DNA from: Anolis sagrei
Taxonomy: Eukaryota > Chordata > Lepidosauria > Squamata > Anolidae
Direction of reading: 5' to 3'
DNA length: 64,000 nucleotides
NCBI RefSeq assembly: GCF_037176765.1
Contig: NC_090034.1
Span: 27,846,875 to 27,910,874, forward strand
Below the pieces are notes generated by a model, which saw nothing but the letters and a program-made list of their open reading frames with translations, was not told the DNA's origin and searched no databases. Of the stretch, positions 22,775 to 36,500 are shown in pieces (position 1 is the first letter of the stretch; each line of letters opens with the position of its first letter). The position numbers were made by a program, and so were the translations under genes.

Positions 22775-23380
22775 ATTAAGACACAAAACTGAATAGAACT
22801 GGAGCCAATTAAAAGATCACCAAAAGATCTCAACAAACTGTTCCAAGAAATTCTCCTTCTCACTCTAATGTAAAACTTGGGAGTTCTGCTGCCAGCCGCT
22901 CCAACGGGAAGACATGCCGGTGGATCCAGCTCCCTGCTTCTCAAACGTGGAACGTAACTCATTATTCCTGCCACTCGTGATATTCAGCTCCCATGCCGCT
23001 AGAAACCTAAAGGAAAGAGGAGGCAAATCTTGCTGGGTAAAAGCTACAACAGGTGATTGTACCTGTTCTTAGGCAGGATGGACAGGCAAGCAGCATTATG
23101 GTCTCAAATCTAGCTCACAACGCAGCATGATATCGAAGATAATATCTGCACTGATTGAATAGGTTTCCTGCTGCAGGGAAATGCTTGTTGACATGCAGGT
23201 ATGCACAGTAATCCAAGATTATAAAAAACATGGACAAAGGCAAATACTTGTGGGGAGGCTGGTTTTCAAAGAAAAAGCAATAAGTCTACCTATTAAGTAT
23301 AGGCATAGCTACGTATTCTGAAAGAGCCTCAAACGGATCAAGGTTTCATCTCAGTGGCAAGGCTTAATGTTTTGTAAAAC
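22775..23380. other. No recognised feature
   Basis: Single-copy-looking sequence between a PLE and an L2 tail. Confidence 0.5.
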
Positions 23381-23384
23381 ACTA

Positions 23385-23881
23385 AAGGTACACTCCAAAT
23401 TTCCTGTGCAAACGCATCTCCCTCTATGTACCATCGTGGAGATTAAGATCCTCCGGGGAGGCCCTGCTTTCCATCCCGCCATTGTCACAGGTGGGGACGA
23501 GGGACAGCGCCTTCTCGGTGATTGCTCCCCAGCTATGGAACTCCCTTCCTTGTGAGATCAGGTTGGCCCCCTCCCTCCTGTCCTTTAGAAGGATGGTAAA
23601 AACTTAGCTGTGGGACCAAGCTTTCGGGACAGGGCAATGAAGCGACAATGGGAAAGATGACAGGGCCAATTGGATTTGATGCGGATGGCTAGGACGGTTT
23701 TAAATTGTGTTATTTTAAATGGTGTATTTTAATATTTAGATAAATGTTTTTTAATGTTTATGTATTGTACCCAGGCATTGAATGTTTGCCATGTATATGT
23801 TGTGCTCCGCTCTGAGTCCCCTTCGGGGTGAGAAGGGCGGAATAATAAGTGTTTTAAATAAATAAATAAATAAATAAATAA
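23385..23881 (+). mobile_element. L2-type LINE 3' end with (AAAT)n tail
   Basis: GGTGGGGACGAGGGACAGCG and CTCTGAGTCCCCTTCGGGGT are the usual 3' end landmarks; ends in an AAATA repeat. Confidence 0.75.
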
Positions 23882-24299
23882 AACAGAGCAAACTCGCCTC
23901 AGTTTCACAGGTATCAACAGGTTTGAAAATGTCCAACTTTGTACCAAACCGCATTCCTATGATAACACTAACTGTAGATGCAATATAAATAACTTTATGC
24001 AATTCCTCAATATATGATCATTTCCCAACCATCAGCAATGCATTACACGTCCATCATGTTCTGATCTGTGGTCTGGACTACACCTAAAAAATTAATAATT
24101 TCTTAGACTATTTAAAGCATTTGGAAACATACAAATGTAATTCAGGAAAAGAAGAAAAATACTTTTGATATCTGAAATGAGATGAAACAGGAAAGCTACT
24201 CAAATTCACATAATTGGAGAGACAGAGAAAGAAGGCTGTTTCTTAAGACACATGTCTTCCAACTCTTTGATTCTATGATGATCCTATTATTACTATTTA

Positions 24300-24358
24300 T
24301 AATAATAAATATGGAAGGGGCTGGACTGGGTGGCCTATGTGGTCTCATGCAACTATGA

Positions 24359-24399
<41 letters not shown>

Positions 24400-24640
24400 G
24401 ACATGACAGGGAGTTGGACTGGCTGGCCCTTGGGCTTCTTCCAACTTTAGGATTCTATGATGATATTATGATTATGATTATCACTATTGTTATTTATAAT
24501 AATAATAATCATGGAAGGGGTTGGGTTTGATGGCCCTTGGGGGTTCTTCCAAGGATGGTGATGATGATGATGATGATGATTATTATTATTATTATTAAGC
24601 ATGACAAGGGGTTGGACTGGATGGTCCATGAGGTCCTTGT
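24300..24640 (+). repeat. Three CR1-tail units with microsatellites
   Basis: GGAAGGGGCTGGACTGGGTG, GGGAGTTGGACTGGCTGGCC and AAGGGGTTGGACTGGATGGT, each followed by TTCTTCCAACTTT-like and (ATT)n/(ATG)n repeats. The array ends 75 bp from the VRK3 stop. Confidence 0.75.
24358..24399. repeat. (ATT)n microsatellite
   Basis: About 13 ATT units within the CR1-tail array. Confidence 0.85.
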
Positions 24641-24713
24641 GTCCAGGGAACTCCTGAGTCCTGATCTGAGAAGTGTGAGGCTGGGAGAGTCAACGGGGTC
24701 AGCTGCGCATTAC

Positions 24714-24862
24714 CTAGGGCACGACCCTGAGGTCCATAGTGTCATAGGCATCCGTCCTCATCCGCTGCAGGCCACTCCGCAGCAAGGCTCGCAGCTTTCC
24801 ATACTCTGGCTTCTCCTCATACTCCAAGGACATCACTTGCAGCAGGTAGCCTTGCAGGGCTT
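24714..24862 (-). CDS. VRK3: VRK3 last coding exon
   Basis: Encodes ALQGYLLQVMSLEYEEKPEY through DTMDLRVVP and a TAG stop. Human ends YLKVVMALTYEEKPPY ... GLPMVP. The segment just downstream is a CR1-tail microsatellite array; no clear AATAAA was seen close by. Confidence 0.93.
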
Positions 24863-27566
24863 CTGGAAAAGATAGCTGGGAATGTCAATGAGAAGGAAGG
24901 CATCACACAAGTATTCCCCAACATGAATGTCACAAAACCCAAAGAAGGAAGAATGAACCTGGAATTTCTTTCCAACCATAGGAAAAGCTTGGATGCTTGA
25001 TGACATCTGATTTATACCTACAAAAGCATAGAGAAAGAAGTACCGGTAATTCCTTCAAACAAGATGTGGAAAGTGTTAAGCTGAGCAGAGAACTTTGCAC
25101 TGAAACACTGGACATCCTTGCCTATTTCCACCAAAAATTAAGCTAGGAATTATACAAGTGGAAGGTCTCCCCTAATTCTTGGCAGTCACCTAGGGGTAAT
25201 CCTTTGTCAGTGCAGGATCTGCAATGGAGAATGTAATTACATCTTGTTTGATAAATAGCAGGGGCCCCCTGGTGGCGCAGTGAGTTAAACCGCTGAGCTG
25301 CTGATCTTGCTGACCAAAAAGTTTGAATCCAGGGAGTGGGGTGAGCTCCTGTGTGGTTAGCCCCAGCTTCTGCCAACCTAGCAGTTAAAAAACATCCAAA
25401 TGTGAGTAGATCAATAAGTACCACTCCAGCGGGAAAGTAACGGCACTCCATGCAATCATGCCGGCCACATGACCTTGAAGGTGTCCATGGACAACGCCAG
25501 CTCTTTGGCTTAGAAATGGAGATGAGCACCACTCCCAGAGTCGGACATGACTGGACTTAATGTCAGGGGAAACCTTTACCTTTACCTTGATATATAGCTG
25601 TCCAGTCTTTGCTGAAATATCTTCAGTAAAACAGAATCCTGCACATCCCAAAGGGACTCTCAAACAACTATAAGAATGTATCTAACATTTAGCTAAAATT
25701 TGCTTCCCCTCTGATTACCATCAAAGACTTCTCTTGACCCACTGGGTGAATGTGATATTTGTCTCCAAAAAGGCAGTGATACAATACTGCCATAATAAGC
25801 GTGGCAATCCTCCCCCCCCCCCCCCCCAAATATTTTAGAAGTTTTCTTCTCTACTTCTGGAGTATAGAGAATGCTCGTGATATAAAACAAGGGCCTTTGT
25901 CATCACAGTATACACATCCACAGACCTTTCCTTCTTCTCCATGACTGCGCATGGATTCGCCAGCTCCATAGACCATGGGAGAAAGCCACAGAGCCACTTG
26001 ACTAAGCAGTACCCCAAGGACTCAAGATCACTCCTACGGGATGGTGCTATTAGGACAGGAAAAAAAAATTCACCAGAGAAACATTAAGAGCAGAGTATTA
26101 AATAGGAGAGTTACAGATGATATACAGCCTTAGGAGTCACATAAAGTAAAACCATCCAGTGAGTAAACTACGGCATGAAAATGTGATTCAGTTTCTTATT
26201 ATTCGTTCCAGGCTTCTGATTGCTTTAAAATCAATCAATAAGGTTTTGTAGGCTTTCTAAAAAACCGTTCCCTGTTTCAGTCTCCTATCTCTCTAAGTCA
26301 CCCACCAGATGAGCACTTATCTATATAAATAAAAATGTAATGTCCATTTGTGGGATTAACATAACTCAAAAACCACTGGACGAATTGACACCAAATTTGG
26401 ACACTGCACCCCTAAGAGACCAACGAGTGATCATCACTCATAACCCCAGCCCCCAAAACAGAGGAAATGACCCCAAAAAGCGAAATGATACAGGACTTGT
26501 GCGAAAATGACAGCTCCCACCATCCCTTAGACCAGGCCCTTTAGGGGAGGAGGGTGCTCCAAATGCACTGTTTCCAAGCTGCAAGCTTCCTTCTTCTTGG
26601 ATATCTTTGAGAGCATCACAATATTTGGGAGCATCACAACTTCTACCGGCTGTTAGGAATTGTAGTCCAAAACACCTGGACGGAGGGAGGGCCGAAGTTG
26701 GCCCATGCCAGATGGAGCATCTCTTTCCAGGACCAGAAACTCACCTGCTCCTTTGTGGCTGTCGAGGCTGATGAACTCCAAGGTACCCTGGTGGGGGGTC
26801 TTGCTGCCCTCTCGCTGAGGCACATGCTTCCCCGCAGGGCTGTAGCGGAAGGCAAAGCAGTAATCCGCCATGGTGACCTAGCAGAAGGGGAGAGAAGGCT
26901 GAACAAGCTGCAAGGTGGGCCTGGCAGGAGAGAGAGATGAAAAGCTCACAACCCAGCCTGGTTTGCAAGACACTCTTTGATCCAGTTGCTCACCACTTTT
27001 AGGAATTGCCATGCTCCGCGAAGCCCCTCTCTGAATCTTTGCAGCAGCCAGAAAAAGAAACTAACATTAAGAAGGGGTATAGTGCTACAATGTGCTACAC
27101 AATAAGAAGGTAAATACTAGGGCTGTTTCGTAATTTGGAGATTTGAATGATTTGTTAACACAATTCTCCAAACTACTAATGGGAATCGGACCTTTCCAAA
27201 GTATTACAAAAATGGAAGCCTTTAAAACTTTTCAGAGATTAGTAAAGATTTGTTGTTTCGGAGCGTTTCAAGCTGTGTTTTTTCCACCCCGTAATTATCT
27301 GGGTGGGAAGGGCCAAAGGGGCTGAGGTGATGGACAATGGCGGCGGCATGCTGTCCCCCCCCCCCCAGCCAATCACAAGGCTTTCTGCAAAGCCGGTCTC
27401 CTCCCCTCAACGTGGTGGCACCTCTTTAAAAAAATATTTTTAATTTAGTTTTTCCCAAAATTTCCTTGAAAAGGGTAGATGTATGAGTCTTTCTAAAATT
27501 TTGCAGGATTGATGCCCTGCTTATGTTGTCTCATTGTGCAGAAATTCAAGGGGAAAACCCACTGTC

Positions 27567-27598
<32 letters not shown>

Positions 27599-30500
27599 TG
27601 TAAAAGCTTTTTTAAATGGTTAAAAATCAGTGGATTGCCGCAACGTTCTGAAATTTGACAGGCTGAAAGTGGGAAATGTTGCCTATAAGTGTGCCAAGTT
27701 TCCCCTGATGCTCATAAAAATGTCGGAGAAATGAGCCTTTCAAAATTTTCCCCATTGTCGCTATTGGAACATATCTTAATGAAACAATTACGAAGCTTCA
27801 GAGATTTGGATTACTAATTGTAATGGGGCCCCTCAAAATCTTTACAAAACCAAGTGGGGGCCATCCGAATCTCTGAAACGAATTACTAATTGGTTTGTAG
27901 CTGCTTCACTCACTTCTTTATCTTTCTAGCTCTCAATCTCCTATAAGATTGTGTGCAAGTGAGCATGGGTGTGTATTTACTCTGAGCTTGGAACAATGCC
28001 TTTTTTTTTATTACTATGGTTCAGAAAACCCATGTCTTTAAAGCAGCAACAATCAATGTTTTCTGGCAGGAGAGAGAAAAACCTCACACTTTTTGGGGTA
28101 GAGTTGTCTTGAATGGAATGTATGAACTTTAAGGTTCTTGACATCCACACTTGGGAACGCTTGGTAGAACAACCCAAAAGGTTCTCCAAGTCTACAGGAA
28201 CTCTTTTTGGTCTGAATATATTCGCTGTTTGCTGCCGTCTTATTCCTTACCACACTAGGGTCGGCTGGATTCACATAGATGTTCTCAGCAGCAATGTCCC
28301 CGTGGGTATATTCATTCTCATGGAGGAATTCAAGGACATCCAACTAAAGACAAAGTTTAAGGCAGAGAAGAAATGTCATTCAGAACAGAGATCTAGAACA
28401 TTGTAAGCACCAAGGACTGCCTCAGACACCCATGTCTATGTGCAGACATCACATGCATAATTTTCCTTTCTCTATTTCACTTAGACACACACACAGCCTG
28501 AACACAAATATGGGATTGTGGGGAAAGAGTGAAGCCACAGTGCCCCCAATTGCTGCTATTAGCAAGAGTCAAGCAGGAATCCTGAAAGTTTATTGGTGGG
28601 ATGGCAGTGCAGAGGTTTCTTCACAAATCTTGAAGAAATCTGCAACTGATATCTTTGAGAGGATTGACTAAACCACAGGTCATGGCAAGATCCATAACAC
28701 AGTTTGGGTGGCTGCATCCTTTGCATGTACATCTCTGATTGACAGCAACATGCAGTCAATAGGCTCTTGGAGATGCTCAGCAATGCCTGGAAGCCTTGGT
28801 TTCTGCATCTGTGATGCAGAGCTTAGCAATGGCCATCAAAGTCCTAATGCGTGAAGAACCTGACGTACAACTTTACAGTCCTTCTTCTTGAAGGAGGCCT
28901 CATCTACATTGCCAAATAATGCGGTTTTAAATAGATTATATGGTCAGCATAGACTCAAGCTGGATCTACACAGCCATATAATCCATCTTATCGGAGCAGT
29001 GAATCCACATTATCTGATTTGAACTGGATTATATGAGTCTAAACTGTCATATAATCCAGTTCAAAGCAGATCATCTAGTTTATATATGGCAGTGTAGATC
29101 CAACCTCATTTAATGCAGACTGAATTGCACTGAACTGGATTATTTGAGTCTACACTGCCATATAATCCAGTTGCATGCAGTCAATCTGTGCTCTGAAACT
29201 GCATATGGTAGTTTAGATGGGGCTGGAGACTGTTTTGATTGAGCAGCAAAGGTAACACAACCATGAATAACATGAATGCGACCACTATTTCCCATCTGGA
29301 AAATGGTGCTCAAGGTACAGCTGATATCAAGGTAGGGAGCGATGGGACCTCTAGTTAAGCCACTTTGTTGCAATAGCATAGCTACCCCTACAAGCCCATT
29401 ATCAGTGGCAAACCCTACAATTGTATGGCTTATCTAATATTTCTGAAAAACCCACTTTACTCTACTTCCCCTTTGTTTGGAATTTTTTCATACCAGCCTG
29501 ACAGCAAGTTGCAGCACCGCTTTCTCTGTCATCTTGTTTGCACAATCATCCAGGATTGACTGAAGCGAGCGACCCAAATGAGGGAACACCAGAAACCTGC
29601 CAGTCAAAAGAAATAATGATGTACATGAACTCCTATCATCTGTTGGCTATCTCCAGGCAGCCATTATTAAAGCCTTTTATCTCTCTTATCAGTTAATTCC
29701 TCTTCAGTTCCATGGAAAGCTGGAAGTGAAAACTATCAGTAATCAGTATGAAATGGGAGGAAGGCAGTTTATCTCAGCTGCATTTACGGCAGCACAATGG
29801 ACATGACTTCTCAAATTTACACTGCTTCCCTCCCCAAGCCAGTACGCCTCAAAGGTAGTATTATCAGAAGACTTTAAAATGAGAAGACGCAAAGCAGGAA
29901 ATGTAGCAAGGGAAGATTACATAAAAAGAGAGTCCTGGGGAGCACTAAAGTCCATTTTTCTCTTTGAATATATTAAATATTAAAAAGGAGGGGCGTCAGG
30001 GAAAGCCAAGGCTGTAATCTTTTAAGAAGAAAGTCAGAGGACATAGTTATACTGTTTTGTTTCATCACTGTAACCTGTGTATACTGCCTTCAAAGGTTTA
30101 CAGCTGTAGAGCTGAGCCGAGAGACAAAATAAGGAAGAAGAGCAAGCAGCTTTAGATAATTTATTTCTTTTGTGACACAAACACCTCTTCTTCTGGACAC
30201 CGCAACTGGAAGAAAGAGTGTATTGTTGCTGGTTTTCTTGGGGTTCAACAATGTGGTCTGCAACAACCCAGTGCCACCCTTGTTTAAGGAGGCCCAGAGG
30301 TGAGCCCACAAAACAGTTGCAATGTTTAGGGATATGCAAAGTATTTTGCTTTACTGTGGATTAAAAAAAAAGGAACTCCTTCAATCAGAACATAAATTTT
30401 AATTCTTTTTTGTAACTACAACACTGTGCTGAAAGGAAAGACTTTTATGTTCTTATATTGCATTGGTTCTATTGTGTGCAGCTTTAAGTCTCTTTTTAGA

Positions 30501-33500
30501 TAGATAAACCAGGATGATGATGATGATGATGATAATAATAATAATAATATGCAGTTTCTTGTAACATTCAGCCACCTCAGAAATAATGTATTTTTCTTTT
30601 TTCCCTTCCATCTCTCTTTCTCCTTCTTTCTTCCTCTCTCTCTCCTTCCTTCCTTCTTTCGCCTTCCTACTTTTTCTCTTTTTCACCTTCCTTCCTTCCT
30701 TCCTTCCTTCCTTCCTTCCTTCCTTCCTTCCTTCCTTCCTTCTTTCTCTCTTCCATCCTTCTTTCTCCCTCCCTCCCTCCCTCCCTCCCTCCCTCCCTTC
30801 CTTCCTTCCTTCTCTCTCTTTTTAAACAAATAATTACCTTTTATGTCTGGTAAAGTTTGTAAGTTGAGAGAAAAGGTTTCTTTCACTTACAGCAAGGAAG
30901 AGTAATCATTCCTGATTTTGTAGTTACTTGCCTGGATAACAATAACAACAACAACAACAACAACAACCTTCTTACCCACCTCTCCCCACAGCTCGAGGTA
31001 GGTCACAGCACAGTTAAGAACACACAAATACTATATTCTACAAACACTCTTTAAAATTCAGTTCCATAAAAGATACAGATAAAAGCATTCCTGTAATCAC
31101 ACATTACAGAGACCAAACACCTCACCTTGACTATGGCAAGATAGATTGTCATGAACCACCTTCTGCACTTAAAGGAAAGGGGGGAAAGGAAGTCATGGTA
31201 AGGAAGAATAGATTCATCAATTATACAAAAGGCAGCAAAAAGGGCTGGGTTGGTGGTGGAAATGCAAACTATCGGACAAAGAAAGATATGGGCAGTAAAG
31301 AGGACAGATGGTACACAAGAATACCTTTGCCAAGGCTGCCTCACCTGTAGCAATCATCATGAAGGCCAAAACCAACACACTCCGGGATCCCCAGCAATGG
31401 CACTGAATGCTGTCTCTTCCATCTCTCTACTAAAAAAGGAGATTAAAAGTTTAGAGAGAAGTTTGAGAGAACAGAAGCAGACCCACCCAGGCTGACTATG
31501 TATTGCATTACTGTGAGAGTAGTGCCATGTAACACACGACATAATTGACCTTTTCCCTTACTCTGTTAAGAGAGTGAGTGAAGTTTGTCTCCTAATGCTA
31601 TATTGGCTCATTCCCCAGTCTTACCGGTGACTTTCTTTGCGGCTCGCTGAAGGAAGTTTTGTTCATTGAAGATCATTCCGTCTTTCCAGTCCTAAGACAG
31701 AAGACTGTAGTTGGCAAGAATACACCTTTTTCTGCCTCTTCACCACATTATCTTTGATTACCAGTAAACATTTATATCCTCAAACACTGAACAGTATTCT
31801 TAGGCGGCAACAACAACACTTCCATTTTTGTTTTACAGATAGGAAATGGTGTAGTGGAAATGAAATGTACTTAGGGACATACAGAGGAAGGAAAACATCA
31901 CTAGCGATGTTTTCCTTTTGAACCATAGGCAACAATAAGTGTGTTTAGTATCATTCAAATTCTGACATGAAGGGCATTAGATAAACAATCTGTCTTTTTT
32001 TCACTTTTTAAAGAAGAGAACTATTTGGTATACGTAGGGACAAAGCACCCATACAGTCACCCATACAGTAATCTCCCCATGGGGACTCAGGGCGGCTCAC
32101 AACATAAAAGGCAAACATTCAGTGCCATAAAAGACAACAATAAATGAAACAAATCAAAATAAACAAAACAGACAATTTGACCAAAAACAACAACACAGAA
32201 AATACAAATCACATAAAAGCAATAGTGAAAAGTTACACAATATTAATGAAAACAAGGTTTGTGACTATATGGCAGTGTAGACTCAGGCCCCATCTACACT
32301 GCAATATAATCCAGTTTCAACCACATTATATGGTCAGTGTAATGCAGACTGAACTGCATTAAACTGGATTATATGAGGCCCCATCTGCACTGCCATATCA
32401 TCCAGTTTGAACTGGATTATAGGGTCAGTGTAGACTCATATAATGCAGGTTGAAGTGCATTAAACCAGATTATATGATGTCCCATCTACACTGCCATATC
32501 ACCCAGTTTGAAGCGCATTATAGTGTCAGTGTAGAGTCGTATAATGCAGATTGAACTGCACTAAATTTATTTATTTATTTACTGTATTTATATACCGCCT
32601 TTCTCACTCCTGGGGGTATTCGAGGCAGTTTACAACATGGTTTACAACATACTAATGGCAAAAATTCAATGTCAGCATACAGTACACAAAGAAATCATAA
32701 TAACGAATTACTACATATAACTATGAACTTAAAATCAATTAAAACCACTAAACATAACACATACATAACATTTAAACTGGATTATATGAGGCCCCATCTA
32801 CACTGCCATATCATCAAGTTTCAGAATGCAGTTTAACTGCATTGCGCTGGATAATACGGCAGTGTAGTCATATAACCCAGTTAAATCTGCATTATATGAG
32901 TCTACACTGAGCATATAATGCAGTTGGAACTGCATTATATGGCAGTGTAGACGGGGCTGAAGTGGAAGCTTCCTTGATTATGCAGATTGGAGTTGCTATG
33001 CCTTACAAAGCTTACAAACCCACTCCATGTATATATCTAACCCACAATTTACTGGTGTTGCTCATTTCCCTCTGCATCCTCTCTTTCATTATTTAAGCCC
33101 TTGAGAAGTCATTAGGATTTCTTATTAAGCCCAGGAGAGGTTACAGATGGTTATGACTGAGCAGGTTGCCTGCAAGTTTAATTCAATGATGATTATCATT
33201 TAAATTTCAGAGAATAGGAAACAGAATAGGAAAGAACACACAGTTTAATAACTATAGAGATACATTTGAGTGTCTGAGTGCCAAAGATGGGGGATACAAA
33301 ATGTAATTTCAAAGGGAAGCAGGGGACTGATTTGGGTTGAAAATGTTAGCAAGCCCTGATTATTCAAAGCCAGCCAAAGAATCAAAAGAACCCAGTCTTC
33401 AAAATAGAAAAAGTACCAAGATGAGATTCCAACCTGACTCCCTTTACCACACAAATTCCTGCCTGTTGCCATAAAGACTCTTGCTTCTGGCCTAACAAAC

Positions 33501-36500
33501 AGCCACACTGATCTAAGGTACAGAATCAGATTACCCAGCAGTCAAGAGTGTTAGTGTCCTCTACTAACTTGGGCCCTCCAGGTGTTTTGGACTGCAACTC
33601 CCACAATACCTAACAGCCTACTGGCTGTTAGGAATTGTAGGAGTTGCAGTGCAAAACACCTGGAGGGAGGGCCAAAGTTGGCCCAGGCCTACGATAGCCC
33701 TTCCTATTGCATTTGCCATTTTGGATTTGCCAAGCTTCCGTTTCAATAGTTCTGCTACACCTGACACAGAGATCTGGACTCACAAGTTTGAGGGTGTATC
33801 TCTGCTTAGGAAGGCAAGCTCCAGAGGCTGGCTCTGCTGTGGAAGGATGAAATACATTGATGGTTATGGATACATACAGATCACAGTGCTTTTTTTGTTG
33901 CTTTTTTAAAAAGGAAGACCCTATCAAGCCACAAAAGCAAGTCAGTCATTGCAACATTACAAAATTTGAATCCTAAATAACATCAGGTTCTGACATGGTT
34001 TAGCAACAATAGATATCTCCAATTTCTACAAGTTGGATGACTGTCTTTGTATCACAGGACTAGTTAAAGTTCTAGATTAAGTCCCCTAAGTGCTCATTAT
34101 TATTCTTCCACCGTTACAAGTTGTTCATGAAGCAATGAATTGTTGAAGGCTTTCATGGCTGGAATCACTAGGTTCTTGTGGGTTTTTTCGGGCTATAGGG
34201 CCATGTTCTAGAGGCATTTCTCCTGACGTTTCGCCTGCATCTATGGCAAGCATCCTCAGAGGTAGTGAGGTCTGTTGGAATTAGGACAATGGGTTTATAT
34301 ATCTGTGGAATGGCTGGGGTGGGGCAAAGAGCTCTTCTCTGCTGGAGCTAGGTGTGAATGTTTCAACTGACCACCTTCATTAGCATTTGAAGGCCTGGCT
34401 GAGCCTGGGAAAATCTTTTGTTGAGAGGTGTTAAGCTGTGCGTGGTTGTTTCCTCTCTGCTGTTTTGCTGTTGTAATTTTAGAGATTTTTAATACTGGTA
34501 GCCAGATTTTGTTCATTTTTATGGTCTCTTCCTTTCTGTTGAAATTGTCCACATGCTTGTGGATCTCAATGGCTTCTCTGTGTAGTCTGACATGGTGGTT
34601 GTTGGTGTGGTCCAGCATTTCTGTGTTCTCAAATAATATGCTGTGTCCAGGCTGGTTCATCAGGTGCTCTGCTATGGCTGACTTCTCTGGTTGAAGTAGT
34701 CTGCAGTGCCTTTGATGTTCCTTGATTCGTGTTTGGACAATGCTGCGTTTGGTGGTCCCTATGTAGACTTGTGGGCTAGGCAAAACAACCGTTAGGTGGA
34801 TCTATAATTGGTAAGTGAACGAACCCAGAGGGTGATTCTCCCCAATGCTTCCTCCATCCTGGAAAGAAGGGACGTGTGGTGTGTCATAAGCAGGGTTCCG
34901 TCCTGTGCCCAGTTCTGTTCAACATCTTTACTAATTACTTAGATGAAGGGTTAGAAGGCATGATCATCAAGTTTGCAGACGACACCAAATTGGGAGGGAG
35001 AGGCAATACTCCAGAAGACAGGAGCAGAATTCAAAATGATCTTAACAGATTAGAGGTATGAATGGCCAAAACTAACAAGATGAAGTTCAACAGGGACATC
35101 AAGGAAAAAGAACTTACAAATTGGAATGCCGAACTTACGAGATTTATTTGGAGAGGGAAGAAACCTAGAATAAAGATGAAAAATCTACAAGACACTAAAA
35201 AAAGAGGAGGACTGGCTCTCCCAAACCTAAAATTATATAGAGAAGCAGCTATAGTGAATTGGCTAAAAGAATGGATTCATCTTGACAATCAAAGTCTCAT
35301 AACTCTTGAAGGAGATACTTTAAAATTTGGCTTACATGCTTACTTAATTTATGGAAAAGTGGCAGAAGATCCAAATTTTAACAAACACCCAATTAGGAAA
35401 ACCCTGATGAAAATTTGGAACAAATATAAAAAAACATTTTATACAAAAATACCACAATGGACCTCAATCCAGGAAGCTTTCAAACAAAGTCGAAACCCTA
35501 AAGGTAGTAAAAGATGGCCAACATATGTGGAAATACTCAAGAAATCACAAGGTAACCTCCAACTGAAAACACTGACAGAAATAAACCAACAAGGCTATAA
35601 TATGAACTGGTTTGAATATGCACAAATACACCAACAGTATCAAAAAGATGTGCAGACAGGATTTGAACTAGAAAAGACAGATTTTAACAAGATACTACAA
35701 TCAAGAAATAAACAACTCTCTAAGCTCTACAACCTCTTGTTAAAATTGCATACAGAAGATGAATATATCAAAGAATGTATGGTAAAATGGGCCAAAAACA
35801 TTGGCCACTTGATCAGTTTAGATAATTGGGAATATCTCTGGAGTGTAAAAATTAAAATTTTCAGAAGCTATTAACTTCTGGAAAATTTCTATAAAATGTT
35901 TTATCAGTCCTATATGACACCTGCTAAATTAGCCAAAATGCAGCCACAATTAAAAAACACTTGCTGGAAATGTAAACAAGCAACAGGATCATTTTTCCAT
36001 ATGTGGTGGTCTTGCAAGAAGGCAAAAAGCTTTTGAATTAAAGTCCATAAAACTATTGAAAAAAATATTAAAGCTAAAAATACCTATGCATCCAGAAATA
36101 TTCCTACTAGGAATAACAGACAGATCACTGCTGAAGTCACATGACAAACTCTTCACCATGATGGTAACTGCTGCAAGAATCGTTTACATACAAGCCTGGA
36201 AATTGGAGGAAACACCGGAAATGGAGGAATGGATCATGAAAGTGGCAGAAGTGGCAGAGATGGACATTTGACGGGATATCTCCAGTCAAAAGACCCTTCA
36301 GAATTTAGGAAAGACTGGGAACCCTTCAAAAGGTTTTTAGAAGGAAAGGCTATTTCAACATGGGGATTCCAAGACTGACGAATACAAAAGCCTGATTTTC
36401 GTCAAATGGTTTGACTTCCTTCTGAAGAAAGAAATGATGAGGAATCTTTTGTTGATCTTTTGGTGTGACTTTCTTTTCCATGGTATATGTGTTATGGTGG

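Noticed and set aside
26031-26035. Alternative acceptor CGTAG for the VRK3 exon at 25916-26046
   Set aside because: Would break the frame with the previous exon; the acceptor at 26047-26048 restores APSRRSDL, matching the family.
30549-30833. Long Phe/Leu/Pro/Ser-rich frames
   Set aside because: Artefact of the CCTT/CCCT pyrimidine tract in a VRK3 intron.
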